Assembly (NCBI GenBank): GCA_038230255.1
Contig: JBBRNP010000007.1
Location: 124,001 to 188,000, forward strand
Source: AV40 sp038230255
GTDB lineage: Bacteria; Verrucomicrobiota; Verrucomicrobiia; Chthoniobacterales; UBA10450
Length of the DNA stretch: 64,000 bases
Reading direction: 5' to 3'
Notes under the pieces: model-generated
Told to the model about the DNA's origin: nothing
The model's database searches: none
Seen by the model: the letters and a program-made list of their open reading frames with translations, nothing else
Part shown: piece after piece, positions 34,091 to 42,770 of the stretch
How the letters are laid out: the number at the start of each line of letters is the position of its first letter
How positions within the stretch are numbered: the first letter of the stretch is position 1
Program-made: the position numbers and the translations under genes

Positions 34091-34606
34091 TCAGACTGTC
34101 TTGGCGAAAAGAAGTGAATCGAGAACTTTTCCATCTTTGACCACGTTTTTCTGCAAGCGCCCTTCCAAAACAAAGCCGACCTTCTCCAGCACGCGGGCCG
34201 ACGCCGGATTACTCAAGTAAGTTTGAGCGGAAATCCGATTCAGCGAGAATTCTTTGAAGCAATAGTTTACAAACGCGGGGACGACTTCGCTCATCACTCC
34301 GCGTCCCCAAAATTCTTCGCCGAGCCAGTAACCGATTTCGGCAGTATGTCGATGGACATCTTCGCCCGGTTTGAAACCAATTCCGCCGGCCGCCGAGCCG
34401 CTGATTTCAATGCAATAAAATTTTTCACTCTCGCTTTCCGTCGTTGCCCGTTTCAAAAAATTTCTCGCGTCGTTGATCGCATATGGATGCGGAAAACGAT
34501 CGCGCAAGTTGATCGAGACGCGGCGATTGTTCGCGTGTTTCGCCAGCGACGGTGCGTCTTCCATTCGCCAATCGCGAATCGCGCAGCGCTCGAGCTTGAG
34601 GTCCAC
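34091..34606 (-). CDS. GNAT-family N-acetyltransferase (RimJ/RimL-like)
   Basis: 171 residues from a GTG start one base from the kbl stop. RimJ-type pattern: LERCAIRDWRMEDAPSLAKH, GGIGFKPGEDVHRHTAEIGY, WLGEEFWGRGVMSEVV (acetyl-CoA loop) and NPASARVLEKVGFVLEGRLQ. Transfers an acetyl group to an amine, such as a protein N-terminus or a small molecule. Target unknown. Confidence 0.9.
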   Translation of the reverse strand: MDLKLERCAIRDWRMEDAPSLAKHANNRRVSINLRDRFPHPYAINDARNFLKRATTESESEKFYCIEISGSAAGGIGFKPGEDVHRHTAEIGYWLGEEFWGRGVMSEVVPAFVNYCFKEFSLNRISAQTYLSNPASARVLEKVGFVLEGRLQKNVVKDGKVLDSLLFAKTV

Positions 34607-34607
34607 G

Positions 34608-35789
34608 TTACTTCAACTCGTCGTTCGTCTCGGCGAACGCTTTCACCGCGAACTCCAAATCTTCGCGTGAATGCGCGGCGCTGACCTGGGTGCGGACACG
34701 CGCGGTGCCGTGCGGGACCACCGGATAAAAAAAGCCGATCACGTAAACGCCTTTCTCAAGCATGCGCGCGGCGAACTTCTGCGATTTGGCCGCGTCGCCG
34801 ATCATAATCGGCACAATCGGATGCACGCCGGGTTTGATCGTGAGACCGCGCTCGGTCACTGCCTCGCGAAAATATTTCGTGTTCTCTTCGAGTTTGTCGC
34901 GCAACTCGGTCGATGCGGTCAGGAGTTCGAGGGCTTTCAAACACGCGGCGACGATCGGCGGCGCCACGGTGTTGGAAAACAAATAGGGCCGCGAACGCTG
35001 CCGCAGAAGATCGACAATCGCTTTGCGTCCGCTGGTGAATCCGCCGCTGGCGCCGCCCAGCGCCTTGCCAAGCGTGCCGGTGATGATGTCGATCTTGCTC
35101 ATAACCCCGCGATATTCGTGAGTGCCGCGTCCGGTTCTGCCGAGGAACCCGGTCGCGTGCGCGTCGTCGATCATCGTCAGCGCCTTATATTTTTCGGCCA
35201 GATCAACGATCGATTTCAGGTCCGCGATTGTTCCGTCCATCGAAAAGCAGCCGTCAGTAGCGATCAAACGGAAGCGCGCACCGCTCGCTTCTTTGAGTTT
35301 CGCTTCGAGATCGGCCATGTCGTTGTGTTTGTAACGGAAGCGCTGCGCTTTACAGAGCCGGACACCGTCGATGATTGAGGCGTGATTTAATTCGTCGCTG
35401 ATGATGGCGTCTTTTTCGGTGAGCAATGTTTCAAACAAGCCGCCATTCGCGTCGAAGCAGGACGGGTAGAGAATCGTTTCCTCGGTTCCGAGAAATTTTG
35501 TCAGCGCGGCCTCGAGTTGTTTGTGCAAGTCCTGCGTCCCGCAAATAAAACGAACGCTAGCCATACCGAGTCCGTGAGTATCGAGCGCTTTCTTGGCCGC
35601 TTTGATCAGTTCGGGATGGTCGGCCAGGCCGAGATAATTGTTTGCGCACATGTTGAGGACGCGCTTGCCGCCGGCCACGGCGATGTGCGCATCTTGCGGC
35701 GTGGTGATGACCCGCTCGGTTTTGTAAAGTCCCTGCGACTTTATTTCCTCAAGCGTTTGCGAAAGATGCTTTTCAAATTCGGCGAGCAT
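34608..35789 (-). CDS. kbl: glycine C-acetyltransferase (2-amino-3-ketobutyrate CoA ligase)
   Basis: 393 residues, full length. PLP-dependent alpha-oxoamine synthase: NYLGLADHPELIKAAKKAL, GTQDLHKQLEAALTKFLG, DDAHATGFLGRTGRGTHEY and the PLP lysine in IITGTLGKALGGASGGF. With threonine dehydrogenase it converts threonine to glycine and acetyl-CoA. The dehydrogenase is not adjacent but lies at 40243, with about 4.5 kb of unrelated genes between. Confidence 0.95.
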   Translation of the reverse strand: MLAEFEKHLSQTLEEIKSQGLYKTERVITTPQDAHIAVAGGKRVLNMCANNYLGLADHPELIKAAKKALDTHGLGMASVRFICGTQDLHKQLEAALTKFLGTEETILYPSCFDANGGLFETLLTEKDAIISDELNHASIIDGVRLCKAQRFRYKHNDMADLEAKLKEASGARFRLIATDGCFSMDGTIADLKSIVDLAEKYKALTMIDDAHATGFLGRTGRGTHEYRGVMSKIDIITGTLGKALGGASGGFTSGRKAIVDLLRQRSRPYLFSNTVAPPIVAACLKALELLTASTELRDKLEENTKYFREAVTERGLTIKPGVHPIVPIMIGDAAKSQKFAARMLEKGVYVIGFFYPVVPHGTARVRTQVSAAHSREDLEFAVKAFAETNDELK

Positions 35790-35833
35790 AAAACAGTTTC
35801 AGTCAAACTCCGCCCGATGCAAAACCTCAACGC

Positions 35834-36688
35834 TCATTTGAAAAACAAGCCGCAGAGCATCGCGATCCCGATCACTGCGTAAAGCGCGCGATATTGAGAC
35901 TGGAACCGATCGACAATCTCCGGATCGAGTTGGCGACGCAGCGCACGGAGCGACCAGAAAAGATGAAGCGCGTAAAACACGAGCGCAAGAAACGCCAGCG
36001 GCCGCGGCACGAATCGGAACCAGCCGAGAAGAAACAGGCAAACGTAAGCGAGCGTGAAAACGATCAGACCGACCATGAAAGCGGGCCGCTTACCGAACGC
36101 GACGGCGTTGGTCCGCGCATTGGTTTTGGAATCGAGCTCAAAATCGCGCACTTCGTGATTGAGGTGCCCGGCCGTGAAGGTCAGCGCAAAAAACAGTGCG
36201 ATCAGAACTCCGCGCGAATTGATCGGTGAAAAAACTAAGTAACCCAGCAGGAAATGGAACAAGCCGCCGACCAGATGCGGAAACGAGGACGCGATCGGCG
36301 TGCCTTTAAAGTTGAGCCTGGGGTGCGAATAAAAAAATCCGAGCGCGGCGACGATCGCGCCGAGGAGGACAAGGCGAGAACTAATCAGCGCGAAAACGAG
36401 CAAACTCGCGATCAGGAGAAAAATCGAGAACCAGAACAAGCGCAGCGATGAAACCAGCGGGTCGGGCGCTTTCAAGCCGTTCGCGATGTCGGCCCAGTCG
36501 TTCAATGTGAAAACGTGCGCGACGAGCAGAATGCTGCCGATTAGAAAAACCGCGAGCGTTTGAAGGTTAGCAGCATTGATCGTCGCAATCGAAAACCCTG
36601 CGCCCATGAGCGGCGTCCCTTGCAGAACGAAAACCTCGTCGAAGCGGATGTGCCGCAACAGAGCTCGACTGTGCAAAGGCGTGTTCAT
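35834..36688 (-). CDS. UbiA-type prenyltransferase
   Basis: 284 residues with about eight membrane helices. The two prenyl-diphosphate/Mg sites are a shortened first motif LNDWADIANG (usually NDxxDxxxD) and a second HEVRDFELDSKTNARTNA. Such enzymes attach isoprenoid chains to an acceptor in the membrane. The acceptor cannot be predicted. Its start overlaps the stop of the terpene cyclase-like gene by four bases, so the two are translationally coupled. Confidence 0.85.
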   Translation of the reverse strand: MNTPLHSRALLRHIRFDEVFVLQGTPLMGAGFSIATINAANLQTLAVFLIGSILLVAHVFTLNDWADIANGLKAPDPLVSSLRLFWFSIFLLIASLLVFALISSRLVLLGAIVAALGFFYSHPRLNFKGTPIASSFPHLVGGLFHFLLGYLVFSPINSRGVLIALFFALTFTAGHLNHEVRDFELDSKTNARTNAVAFGKRPAFMVGLIVFTLAYVCLFLLGWFRFVPRPLAFLALVFYALHLFWSLRALRRQLDPEIVDRFQSQYRALYAVIGIAMLCGLFFK

Positions 36689-37707
36689 TGTTGGGCGCGA
36701 TATTTCGCCAGCGCTTCAATGCAAACCGCAGTCGTGACTGCGCGCGAGCCGTAATTCAAGGGCGCAACTGCGCCTTTGTAAGCGGGCGCCAGCGCCCAAC
36801 CGCCATCGGTGGATTGTCGAGCGAGAATTATTTTGATCGCGCGCTCGAGCGCGTCGCCGTGATAACCAAGATTCAATAGCGACAGAGTGCCAAACGCGGT
36901 CTCGAGGTCGTTTCCCCACGAACCGTCTTTGTTTTGGAGCGACAAGACCGTGTCGCGAATTTTTGAAACTGCGCCTTGTAGACAATTCAAGTCGCCTTCG
37001 CGATAGGCGCGCGAGAGTGCATGCGCGAACATTAGTGGCGACGAGTAATAAACGGTGCCGCGACGGAACGCATCGCTTTCGACCTGCTCGAGCTCGAACT
37101 TGCAGACCATGTCGATCTTTTCGTGCGCGAGTCCGAAAAGCAGAAGCGCGTTGAGATTCACAACCGTATCGATGTCGCGGCTGTCGATATTGACCCATTT
37201 TGCAGGATCCCCAATCCAGGTGTTGAACAATCCACGTTCGTTTCGACTCGCGCGCACCGCGTCGAGAGCCGCTGGCGGAATTGTGACGCCGAAACGATGG
37301 AGGGCGGCCCAAGTGACGGACGTATCGTCGACGTCGGGCGAGATGATGATGTCGGTTCCTTGTCCGTAGTAAGACCAAACCCCGGGCGTCTTTTGCTGCG
37401 CCATTAAGTATTTGGCCGCGCGTTCCCGAGTTCCGTGCGCGCTGGCGGAATCGGGACAGAACGACAATGAATAAAGGACCTGTGCAGCGGTGAAGATTGC
37501 ATCGACCTGGGTTCGTTGCTCCGAACCATCCGAGCGCCAGCAGTCGGTGATGAATCCGCCAGTTCCAGTTTGGCTCGCGGCAACAAAATCGAGACCGTTC
37601 TGAATCACGAGCGCGGTCTGGATCTTAAGTTCGTCGACCGAAGATCGACAATCGAACGTTGGAAAAACAGCGAAACACAATATCGCGATGCAAAATCTGC
37701 CGCGCAT
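36685..37707 (-). CDS. secreted single-domain class II terpene cyclase-like protein (squalene-hopene cyclase repeat family)
   Basis: 340 residues from ATG 37705-37707 with a signal peptide (MRGRFCIAILCFAVFPTF). GTG 37734 would add nine residues. Alpha-helical repeats of the prenyltransferase/squalene oxidase type include QNGLDFVAASQTGTGGF, QNKDGSWGNDLETAFGTLS and ARQSTDGGWALAPA. The catalytic-type acid motif DVDDTS (SPDVDDTSVTW) equals the DxDD of class II cyclases. At about half the length of squalene-hopene cyclase it has only one barrel-like domain. It is coupled to a UbiA-type gene. It could be a cyclase, or a non-catalytic secreted repeat protein. Confidence 0.72.
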   Translation of the reverse strand: MRGRFCIAILCFAVFPTFDCRSSVDELKIQTALVIQNGLDFVAASQTGTGGFITDCWRSDGSEQRTQVDAIFTAAQVLYSLSFCPDSASAHGTRERAAKYLMAQQKTPGVWSYYGQGTDIIISPDVDDTSVTWAALHRFGVTIPPAALDAVRASRNERGLFNTWIGDPAKWVNIDSRDIDTVVNLNALLLFGLAHEKIDMVCKFELEQVESDAFRRGTVYYSSPLMFAHALSRAYREGDLNCLQGAVSKIRDTVLSLQNKDGSWGNDLETAFGTLSLLNLGYHGDALERAIKIILARQSTDGGWALAPAYKGAVAPLNYGSRAVTTAVCIEALAKYRAQQ

Positions 37708-37758
37708 GCAGGGGCGGAAATAAGGATTTCGCACTGCGGTGTCAAGTTGCGCCGGGCA

Positions 37759-39354
37759 TCAATCGCGCCAGCCGCGCCCGATTACGAGCGGAATATTTTC
37801 GTTGATGCTGACGCCTTTTGAAGGCGAAAGCACGACTTCGCCATCGATGACGTGTTGCTGAACGAACGCGCCAATCTGCATCGACCACGCATAAGTGTAA
37901 GCCTGGCTGCTCCAGCCGAAGACTGGATCAGGCGCGGGCGCGAGCGAGAGCGGCCCGGTTTCTTCCGTGGGCTGCGCGCCGCCCAGGAGCCAGACGCGGT
38001 TGCCCGATTGCAGTGTTTTGGAAATCGCTGATTTCACGTCTGAGATCGCGTCCGTTTCTTCCATTTTCGCTTTGATCAAATCGTAGCGATGAATCCGTTT
38101 CTCGGTCAGCTCCGGCAGCGTCATCCAGCGAGTTTGCCCATGATAGTACCAGCTGAACGACGGCCCTAGAAACCACGGGTTGACAATAATCAGGTCGTCC
38201 GCGCCGGCATAGCGTTGCAGATTTTTGGCAAGCAGATCGACGGTTGTTTCGCGCTGAGTGATTCGCGGCCAGAGAATGAACGGAAGAATCCCAGCCAGGG
38301 CAACGACGAGAACGAGACGCGCGATTCGAACAAACTGAAATCGGCAAAGCGCGGCCACGATTAATTCCAAAGCCGCAGCCAGCAAACAGAGAAACGCGAG
38401 ATGGTAGCGCGTTTGCGGCGCGGTGTGGGTGATCGCGAGGAAAGTGAAGTAGGTGACCGCGGCGATCACGATTGTGAGCAATCCAAATGGAAGCGCGCCC
38501 AAATCATTGCGTTCGGTTCGTCGAATGAGAAACACGAGCGCTCCGAAGATCGACAGCAACGCAATCGACAGCCACACGATCGCCATGACCGGGACCGGTT
38601 CGCCGCATGCGACTAGAAATTCGTGCCAGATTAATTGCGGCGTCGTTGGATAGCGCAACAGAATCGTCCAGGCCTTGATCTCGCGATAAGTCTGAAATTG
38701 CGGGACGTAGGAAATCGCGCAGATCGCTGCCACGACGCACAAAGCGAGCGCCCATTTTGTTTGCCGGCGAAAGACGCAGACGGCGAACGCGGCCAAAAGG
38801 AGCGCTGGAACGAGCGCAGCGGTGAAGTACAAGGATTGCATGCATGCGATGTCGCAGAGAAGCATCGCGACTAGCCGTATGATCGTTGGCCGGGCGACGA
38901 ACCTGGCCGTTAATCCAAAAGCGAGAATGAGAAGAACGGAGCCGAGCCCGTAACCGCGGATCCAGGTTCCGTCGGTCAGAAAAGTGATGTTCAGCCCGGC
39001 CAGAGCGGGCAAGATTAACGGCACGTTGCGCTGACTTGTTTGCGCGTTAAACCAGGCGACCGTTAAAAGCGCGAGCCCCACCAGAAATCCGAAACAACGC
39101 AGAGTGGCGTCACTGGTTCCAAATAAATTCGTAAAGATCCGGATCGTGGTCGGGAAAAGAATTGGAAACGAAGTGAATTTTAGATTGTGGAGCAGATCGG
39201 CGAAGGTCGGCAGTCGCGCGAGTTCCACCGAATCGCACTCGTCTCGCCAAAGTCCGCCCGCGTGCGTCGCGCGGACGAAGAAGACAAACAAGACCGTCGC
39301 TGAAAGAAGGACCGCAACGATCCACTCGGTATGTTTGATGAGCTTGGGATTCAC
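37759..39354 (-). CDS. GT39/ArnT-like membrane glycosyltransferase
   Basis: 531 residues from a GTG start, about eleven hydrophobic segments. The first outer loop has GLWRDECDSVELARLPTF, with the acidic pair typical of dolichyl-phosphate-mannose and ArnT-type transferases, and a later HTAPQTRYHLAFLCLL. A soluble C-terminal domain follows. It should move a sugar from a polyprenyl-phosphate donor to an acceptor on the outer face of the membrane. It lies 51 bases upstream of the terpene cyclase-like gene on the same strand. Confidence 0.8.
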   Translation of the reverse strand: MNPKLIKHTEWIVAVLLSATVLFVFFVRATHAGGLWRDECDSVELARLPTFADLLHNLKFTSFPILFPTTIRIFTNLFGTSDATLRCFGFLVGLALLTVAWFNAQTSQRNVPLILPALAGLNITFLTDGTWIRGYGLGSVLLILAFGLTARFVARPTIIRLVAMLLCDIACMQSLYFTAALVPALLLAAFAVCVFRRQTKWALALCVVAAICAISYVPQFQTYREIKAWTILLRYPTTPQLIWHEFLVACGEPVPVMAIVWLSIALLSIFGALVFLIRRTERNDLGALPFGLLTIVIAAVTYFTFLAITHTAPQTRYHLAFLCLLAAALELIVAALCRFQFVRIARLVLVVALAGILPFILWPRITQRETTVDLLAKNLQRYAGADDLIIVNPWFLGPSFSWYYHGQTRWMTLPELTEKRIHRYDLIKAKMEETDAISDVKSAISKTLQSGNRVWLLGGAQPTEETGPLSLAPAPDPVFGWSSQAYTYAWSMQIGAFVQQHVIDGEVVLSPSKGVSINENIPLVIGRGWRD

Positions 39355-39423
39355 TTTCGCTTTCCGGATAGCCGATTCAAATGACTGGCGCCGACTTTGT
39401 CGTGGAAAAAACGCTTGCGGGGT

Positions 39424-39432
39424 TGTGAATAA
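39424..39432 (-). promoter_or_regulatory. DnaA-box-like site
   Basis: TGTGAATAA, the reverse complement of TTATTCACA, which fits the TTATNCACA consensus. It lies directly before the GTG of the 3D-domain gene. A single site like this could be chance. Two more copies stand in tandem at 47617. Confidence 0.35.
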
Positions 39433-40239
39433 GTGTTAATAAGTCGCCGGCGATCTACTTTGACCCACGCAGAACTTCGCAGCCTCGCCCTGGCCATTCT
39501 CGCGGCCTTCATCGCAATCATTCTCCTCAGCGCTTGCGAGACCACAACAACCTCGACCCGTTCGCTTCCGGCTTACGAACACCCTCTGGTCAAAGCGGAC
39601 TTCCAAAATGTCCGCACCACCGCCTACACCCATAGTGAAGCTGATCACACTCAGTACGGTTCGCGCAACGCGCTCGGCGGCGAGCTCCATGCCGCCGGCC
39701 CCGCGATCCATCGCGCTGAAAATGTAAGGCGCGCCGGCGCGATCTCCGACAGCGACGATGTCGATGTAATCAACATTTCCAGTAGCGACGCGAAGTTGCA
39801 GCCGTTCTCGATGAAGGAAAAGAAGTCGACGCGGGCAACGGCGACTACGACGACAACAGCCCGCGTAACAAAAACGACGTCGGTGCGCGGCGCCAAACGC
39901 GCCGCCGCGGTAAGCAAGCCGCAGCGGATTGGAAGCGCGGCCGCCGATTGGGGCCGCTGGCCAATGGGCACCACGTTCCGATTGCTTTCGACCGGACAAA
40001 CTTATCGGGTTGAAGATTACGGCTGGGCCTTGAGCGGCCGGAACACGATCGACCTTTATATGTCGAACCGGCGCGACATGAACACGTGGGGCGCGCGCCA
40101 GGAACCGATCCAAATTCTGCACTGGGGTGATGCACAACAAAGTTTGCAGGTTCTGCAATCGCACGCCGACCACAAGCATATCAAACGCATGGTGCTTGAG
40201 CTGCAAGGCCGGACCGAAGAAGCAGCCGCGCTGCAGTAG
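39433..40239 (+). CDS. 3D-domain lipoprotein
   Basis: 268 residues from GTG 39433 (TTG 39460 is also possible). N-terminal signal with a lipobox (IILLSACETT). A Thr/Ala/Lys-rich linker follows, then the 3D domain split around it: VRTTAYTHSEADHTQYGSRN early, and GTTFRLLSTGQTYRVEDYGW, then NTIDLYMSN late. The three conserved aspartates are visible as ADH, VEDYG and TIDLY. 3D domains are found in MltA-type lytic transglycosylases and spore-cortex proteins, so a peptidoglycan role is likely. Confidence 0.82.
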   Translation: MLISRRRSTLTHAELRSLALAILAAFIAIILLSACETTTTSTRSLPAYEHPLVKADFQNVRTTAYTHSEADHTQYGSRNALGGELHAAGPAIHRAENVRRAGAISDSDDVDVINISSSDAKLQPFSMKEKKSTRATATTTTTARVTKTTSVRGAKRAAAVSKPQRIGSAAADWGRWPMGTTFRLLSTGQTYRVEDYGWALSGRNTIDLYMSNRRDMNTWGARQEPIQILHWGDAQQSLQVLQSHADHKHIKRMVLELQGRTEEAAALQ

Positions 40240-40242
40240 CCT

Positions 40243-41286
40243 TTACCGTTCGCTCCAGTCGAGCACGATTTTGCCGGAGTTGCCGGACTTCATCAGCTCG
40301 ATCGCTTCCTTGAATTGGCTGTAGGGAAAATGGTGAGTGATGACCGGTGAGATATCAACGCCGCTCTGAATGAGCGCGGTCATTTTGTACCAGGTCTCGT
40401 ACATTTCGCGGCCGTAGATTCCTTTGATCGTAAGCTGATTGAAGACGACCAGGTTCCAATCGATCGCCGCGCTTCCCGGCATGATGCCGAGCAACGCGAT
40501 TTTGCCGCCGTGAAACATGTTCGGTAGGATGTCGTCGAACGCTTTCGGGTTGCCGGACATTTCGAGCGCGACGTCGAAGCCTTCTTTCATCCCGAGTTTC
40601 TTCATCGCGTCAGTTAGTTTTTCGTTACGCACATCGAGCGCAAGATCGACATCCATTTTTCGCGCAAGATCGAGTCGATACGAATTCACGTCGGTGATGA
40701 TGACGTTGCGTGCTCCCGCGTGTTTACAGATCGGGATCGCCATGCAACCGATCGGTCCCGCGCCGGTGATGAGGATGTCTTCGCCAACCAGATCGAACGA
40801 AAGCGCGGTGTGAACGGCGTTGCCTAACGGATCGAAACAGGAAAGGACATCGAGCGGAATCGAAGGATCGGCGTGCCAACAGTTTGATTGCGGGATGGCG
40901 ACGAACTCGGCCCACGCGCCGTTGCGATTTACACCGACGCCTTGAGTATTCGGACAAAGATGGCGGCGGCCGGCGAGACAGTTGCGACAGTGGCCGCAAG
41001 TGATGTGACCTTCGCCGACGACGAGATCGCCTTTGGCAAAACCTTTCACATGATCGCCTACGCCATCGACCACGCCGACGAACTCGTGGCCGATAGTCAT
41101 CGGCACGGGGATGGTCTTCTGGGCCCAGGCGTCCCAGTTATATATATGTACGTCGGTCCCGCAGATGGAGGTTTTGAGGACGCGGATGAAGACGTCGTCA
41201 CCTGCAACGTCGGGAACGGAAACCTTCTCGAGCCACAATCCCGGCTCGGCTTTCGCCTTGACCACGGCCTGCATCGTTTTCTGCAC
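40243..41286 (-). CDS. tdh: L-threonine 3-dehydrogenase
   Basis: 347 residues, zinc-dependent medium-chain dehydrogenase. Catalytic zinc site SICGTDVHIYNWDAWAQKTI and GHEFVGVVDGVG. Structural zinc cysteines in CGHCRNCLAGRRHLC. NAD-binding ILITGAGPIGCMAIPICKHA. The NWDAWAQ segment is diagnostic for Tdh. Oxidises threonine to 2-amino-3-ketobutyrate, which Kbl (34608) cleaves. The two genes are separated by the prenyl/glycosyl gene set. Confidence 0.95.
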   Translation of the reverse strand: MQKTMQAVVKAKAEPGLWLEKVSVPDVAGDDVFIRVLKTSICGTDVHIYNWDAWAQKTIPVPMTIGHEFVGVVDGVGDHVKGFAKGDLVVGEGHITCGHCRNCLAGRRHLCPNTQGVGVNRNGAWAEFVAIPQSNCWHADPSIPLDVLSCFDPLGNAVHTALSFDLVGEDILITGAGPIGCMAIPICKHAGARNVIITDVNSYRLDLARKMDVDLALDVRNEKLTDAMKKLGMKEGFDVALEMSGNPKAFDDILPNMFHGGKIALLGIMPGSAAIDWNLVVFNQLTIKGIYGREMYETWYKMTALIQSGVDISPVITHHFPYSQFKEAIELMKSGNSGKIVLDWSER

Positions 41287-41379
41287 GAGCTAAAGTTAAG
41301 CGAATAAATATGCCGGAAAAGCAGATTCCGGCGATGTCGATCTTGCGCGGTTCGTTATCCTTCGAGATGATGAAGCGCC

Positions 41380-42294
41380 ATGCCCGTGACGCTCGAGCAA
41401 CCCACATCGGAGACGCCGAGATCACGTGCCGTCTTTATTCCGCGGTTCGTCAGCACGGTAGTGCTTTGGTCAATCGCGCTCCTGATCGCGTTTTCGGGAT
41501 ATGAAATTTTCTTTTGGCTGCTGATCAGTGCGTTCGGGCTGATCGCGCTACTCGAGTTTTACCGAATGCTCGATCACCGCGGCCTGCCGAATTTCAAAAT
41601 CACCGGATTGATCTGCGGCGCGATACTGCTGGGCGGAAGTTTTCATTATTTTTCGACCATTGGACCGGCCGGTTCCTACGACTTCGAAGTGGCGGTGTTG
41701 CTGTTTTTTCTGCTGACGGTCTTTGGCCGGCAAATGTTCGCGCGTCTGCGCGATGACGAACCGTTGCAAACCATGGCTTACACGTTGTTCGGTTTGCTTT
41801 ACGTGCTCTGGCTTTTCAATTTCACCACCAAGATTTTGTATCTCACTCCGCGAGCGAGCAACGGCATTGCGAGTGGTCAGTTTTATTGTCTTTATTTGAT
41901 CGCGGTGACGAAGTTCAGCGATATGGGCGCGTATCTTACGGGGAGCGCGATCGGCCGGCACATGATGGTTCCACAAATCAGCGCGAAGAAAACGTGGGAA
42001 GGATTTTTCGGCGCGCTGGTGTTCGCGCTTTTTTGCAGCCTCGCGCTGTTCAAACTAATGCCCGGGCACCTGGCGTTGTTGAATTGGACCCACGCCACAA
42101 TTCTCGGGTTGTTATTGGGTTTTGCCGCAGTCATCGGGGACTTGGCGGAGTCGATCCTCAAGCGCAGCACCGGGGTGAAAGATTCGGGAAATTTACTTCC
42201 CGGGATCGGGGGCGCGCTCGACTTGATCGACAGCCTTCTGTTCACCGCGCCGCTTTTGTTTTTCTATCTGCGGTTGGTTATTCGGGTTCAGTAA
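41380..42294 (+). CDS. cdsA: phosphatidate cytidylyltransferase
   Basis: 304 residues, about eight membrane helices. C-terminal signature region SILKRSTGVKDSGNLLPGIG then GALDLIDS. The usual PGHGGxxDRxD reads PGIGGALDLID, so the His and Arg are replaced. It makes CDP-diacylglycerol for phospholipid synthesis. Followed, after a GxxExxY gene, by dxr and rseP, the usual cdsA-dxr-rseP order. The gap 41287-41379 contains one AAGATCGACA motif and no gene. Confidence 0.93.
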   Translation: MPVTLEQPTSETPRSRAVFIPRFVSTVVLWSIALLIAFSGYEIFFWLLISAFGLIALLEFYRMLDHRGLPNFKITGLICGAILLGGSFHYFSTIGPAGSYDFEVAVLLFFLLTVFGRQMFARLRDDEPLQTMAYTLFGLLYVLWLFNFTTKILYLTPRASNGIASGQFYCLYLIAVTKFSDMGAYLTGSAIGRHMMVPQISAKKTWEGFFGALVFALFCSLALFKLMPGHLALLNWTHATILGLLLGFAAVIGDLAESILKRSTGVKDSGNLLPGIGGALDLIDSLLFTAPLLFFYLRLVIRVQ

Positions 42295-42302
42295 TCAGAA
42301 AC

Positions 42303-42765
42303 TGACAGAATGAACAGAATGAACAAAATCGAAGAGGTACCGGAACCCTACGATTTATGTGGCCAAATCATTGGTCTCGCAATGAAAGTACACTCCACGC
42401 TCGGGCCGGGGTTTCTCGAATCGGTTTACCAAAATGCTCTGATCTGGGAATTGCGGAAGGGCAGACTCAGGTCCGAAGCGCAAAAGCCAATCAGTGTGAA
42501 CTACGATGGACAAATTGTCGGCGCGTTCGCGGCCGATCTATTGGTCAACGATTCAGTGATCGTTGAAGTCAAAGCGATTCAAACTTTGGCAAAAGCCCAC
42601 GAAATCCAGCTGGTAAATTACCTTACCGCAACTGGGCTAAACGAAGGGTTGCTGCTAAACTTTGGCGCAGATCGTCTGGAATTTAGGAAAAAATTTCGCT
42701 TACCGAAGCCGGATTCTGCTGCTTCCAAGTCGAAAGTCATTCTGTAGATTCTGTTCATTCTGTCG
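42303..42765. repeat. inverted ACAGAATGA repeats flanking the GxxExxY gene
   Basis: Left: GACAGAATGAACAGAATGAA (42304-42323), overlapping the start of the gene. Right: CATTCTGTAGATTCTGTTCA then TTCTGTC (42738-42764). The arms are inverted. The same sequence type occurs alone at 21492-21562. Confidence 0.75.
42310..42747 (+). CDS. GxxExxY family protein
   Basis: 145 residues. The naming motif is GPGFLESVYQNAL. A PD-(D/E)XK-like pattern follows (GAFAADLLVNDSVIVEVKAI, with Asp and EVK), suggesting a nuclease-like fold; activity is unproven. Starts inside a repeat (two candidate ATGs, 42310 and 42319). It interrupts the conserved cdsA-dxr pair and is bounded by inverted repeats, so it looks like a recent insertion. 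Confidence 0.88.
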   Translation: MNRMNKIEEVPEPYDLCGQIIGLAMKVHSTLGPGFLESVYQNALIWELRKGRLRSEAQKPISVNYDGQIVGAFAADLLVNDSVIVEVKAIQTLAKAHEIQLVNYLTATGLNEGLLLNFGADRLEFRKKFRLPKPDSAASKSKVIL

Positions 42766-42770
42766 AAAAA

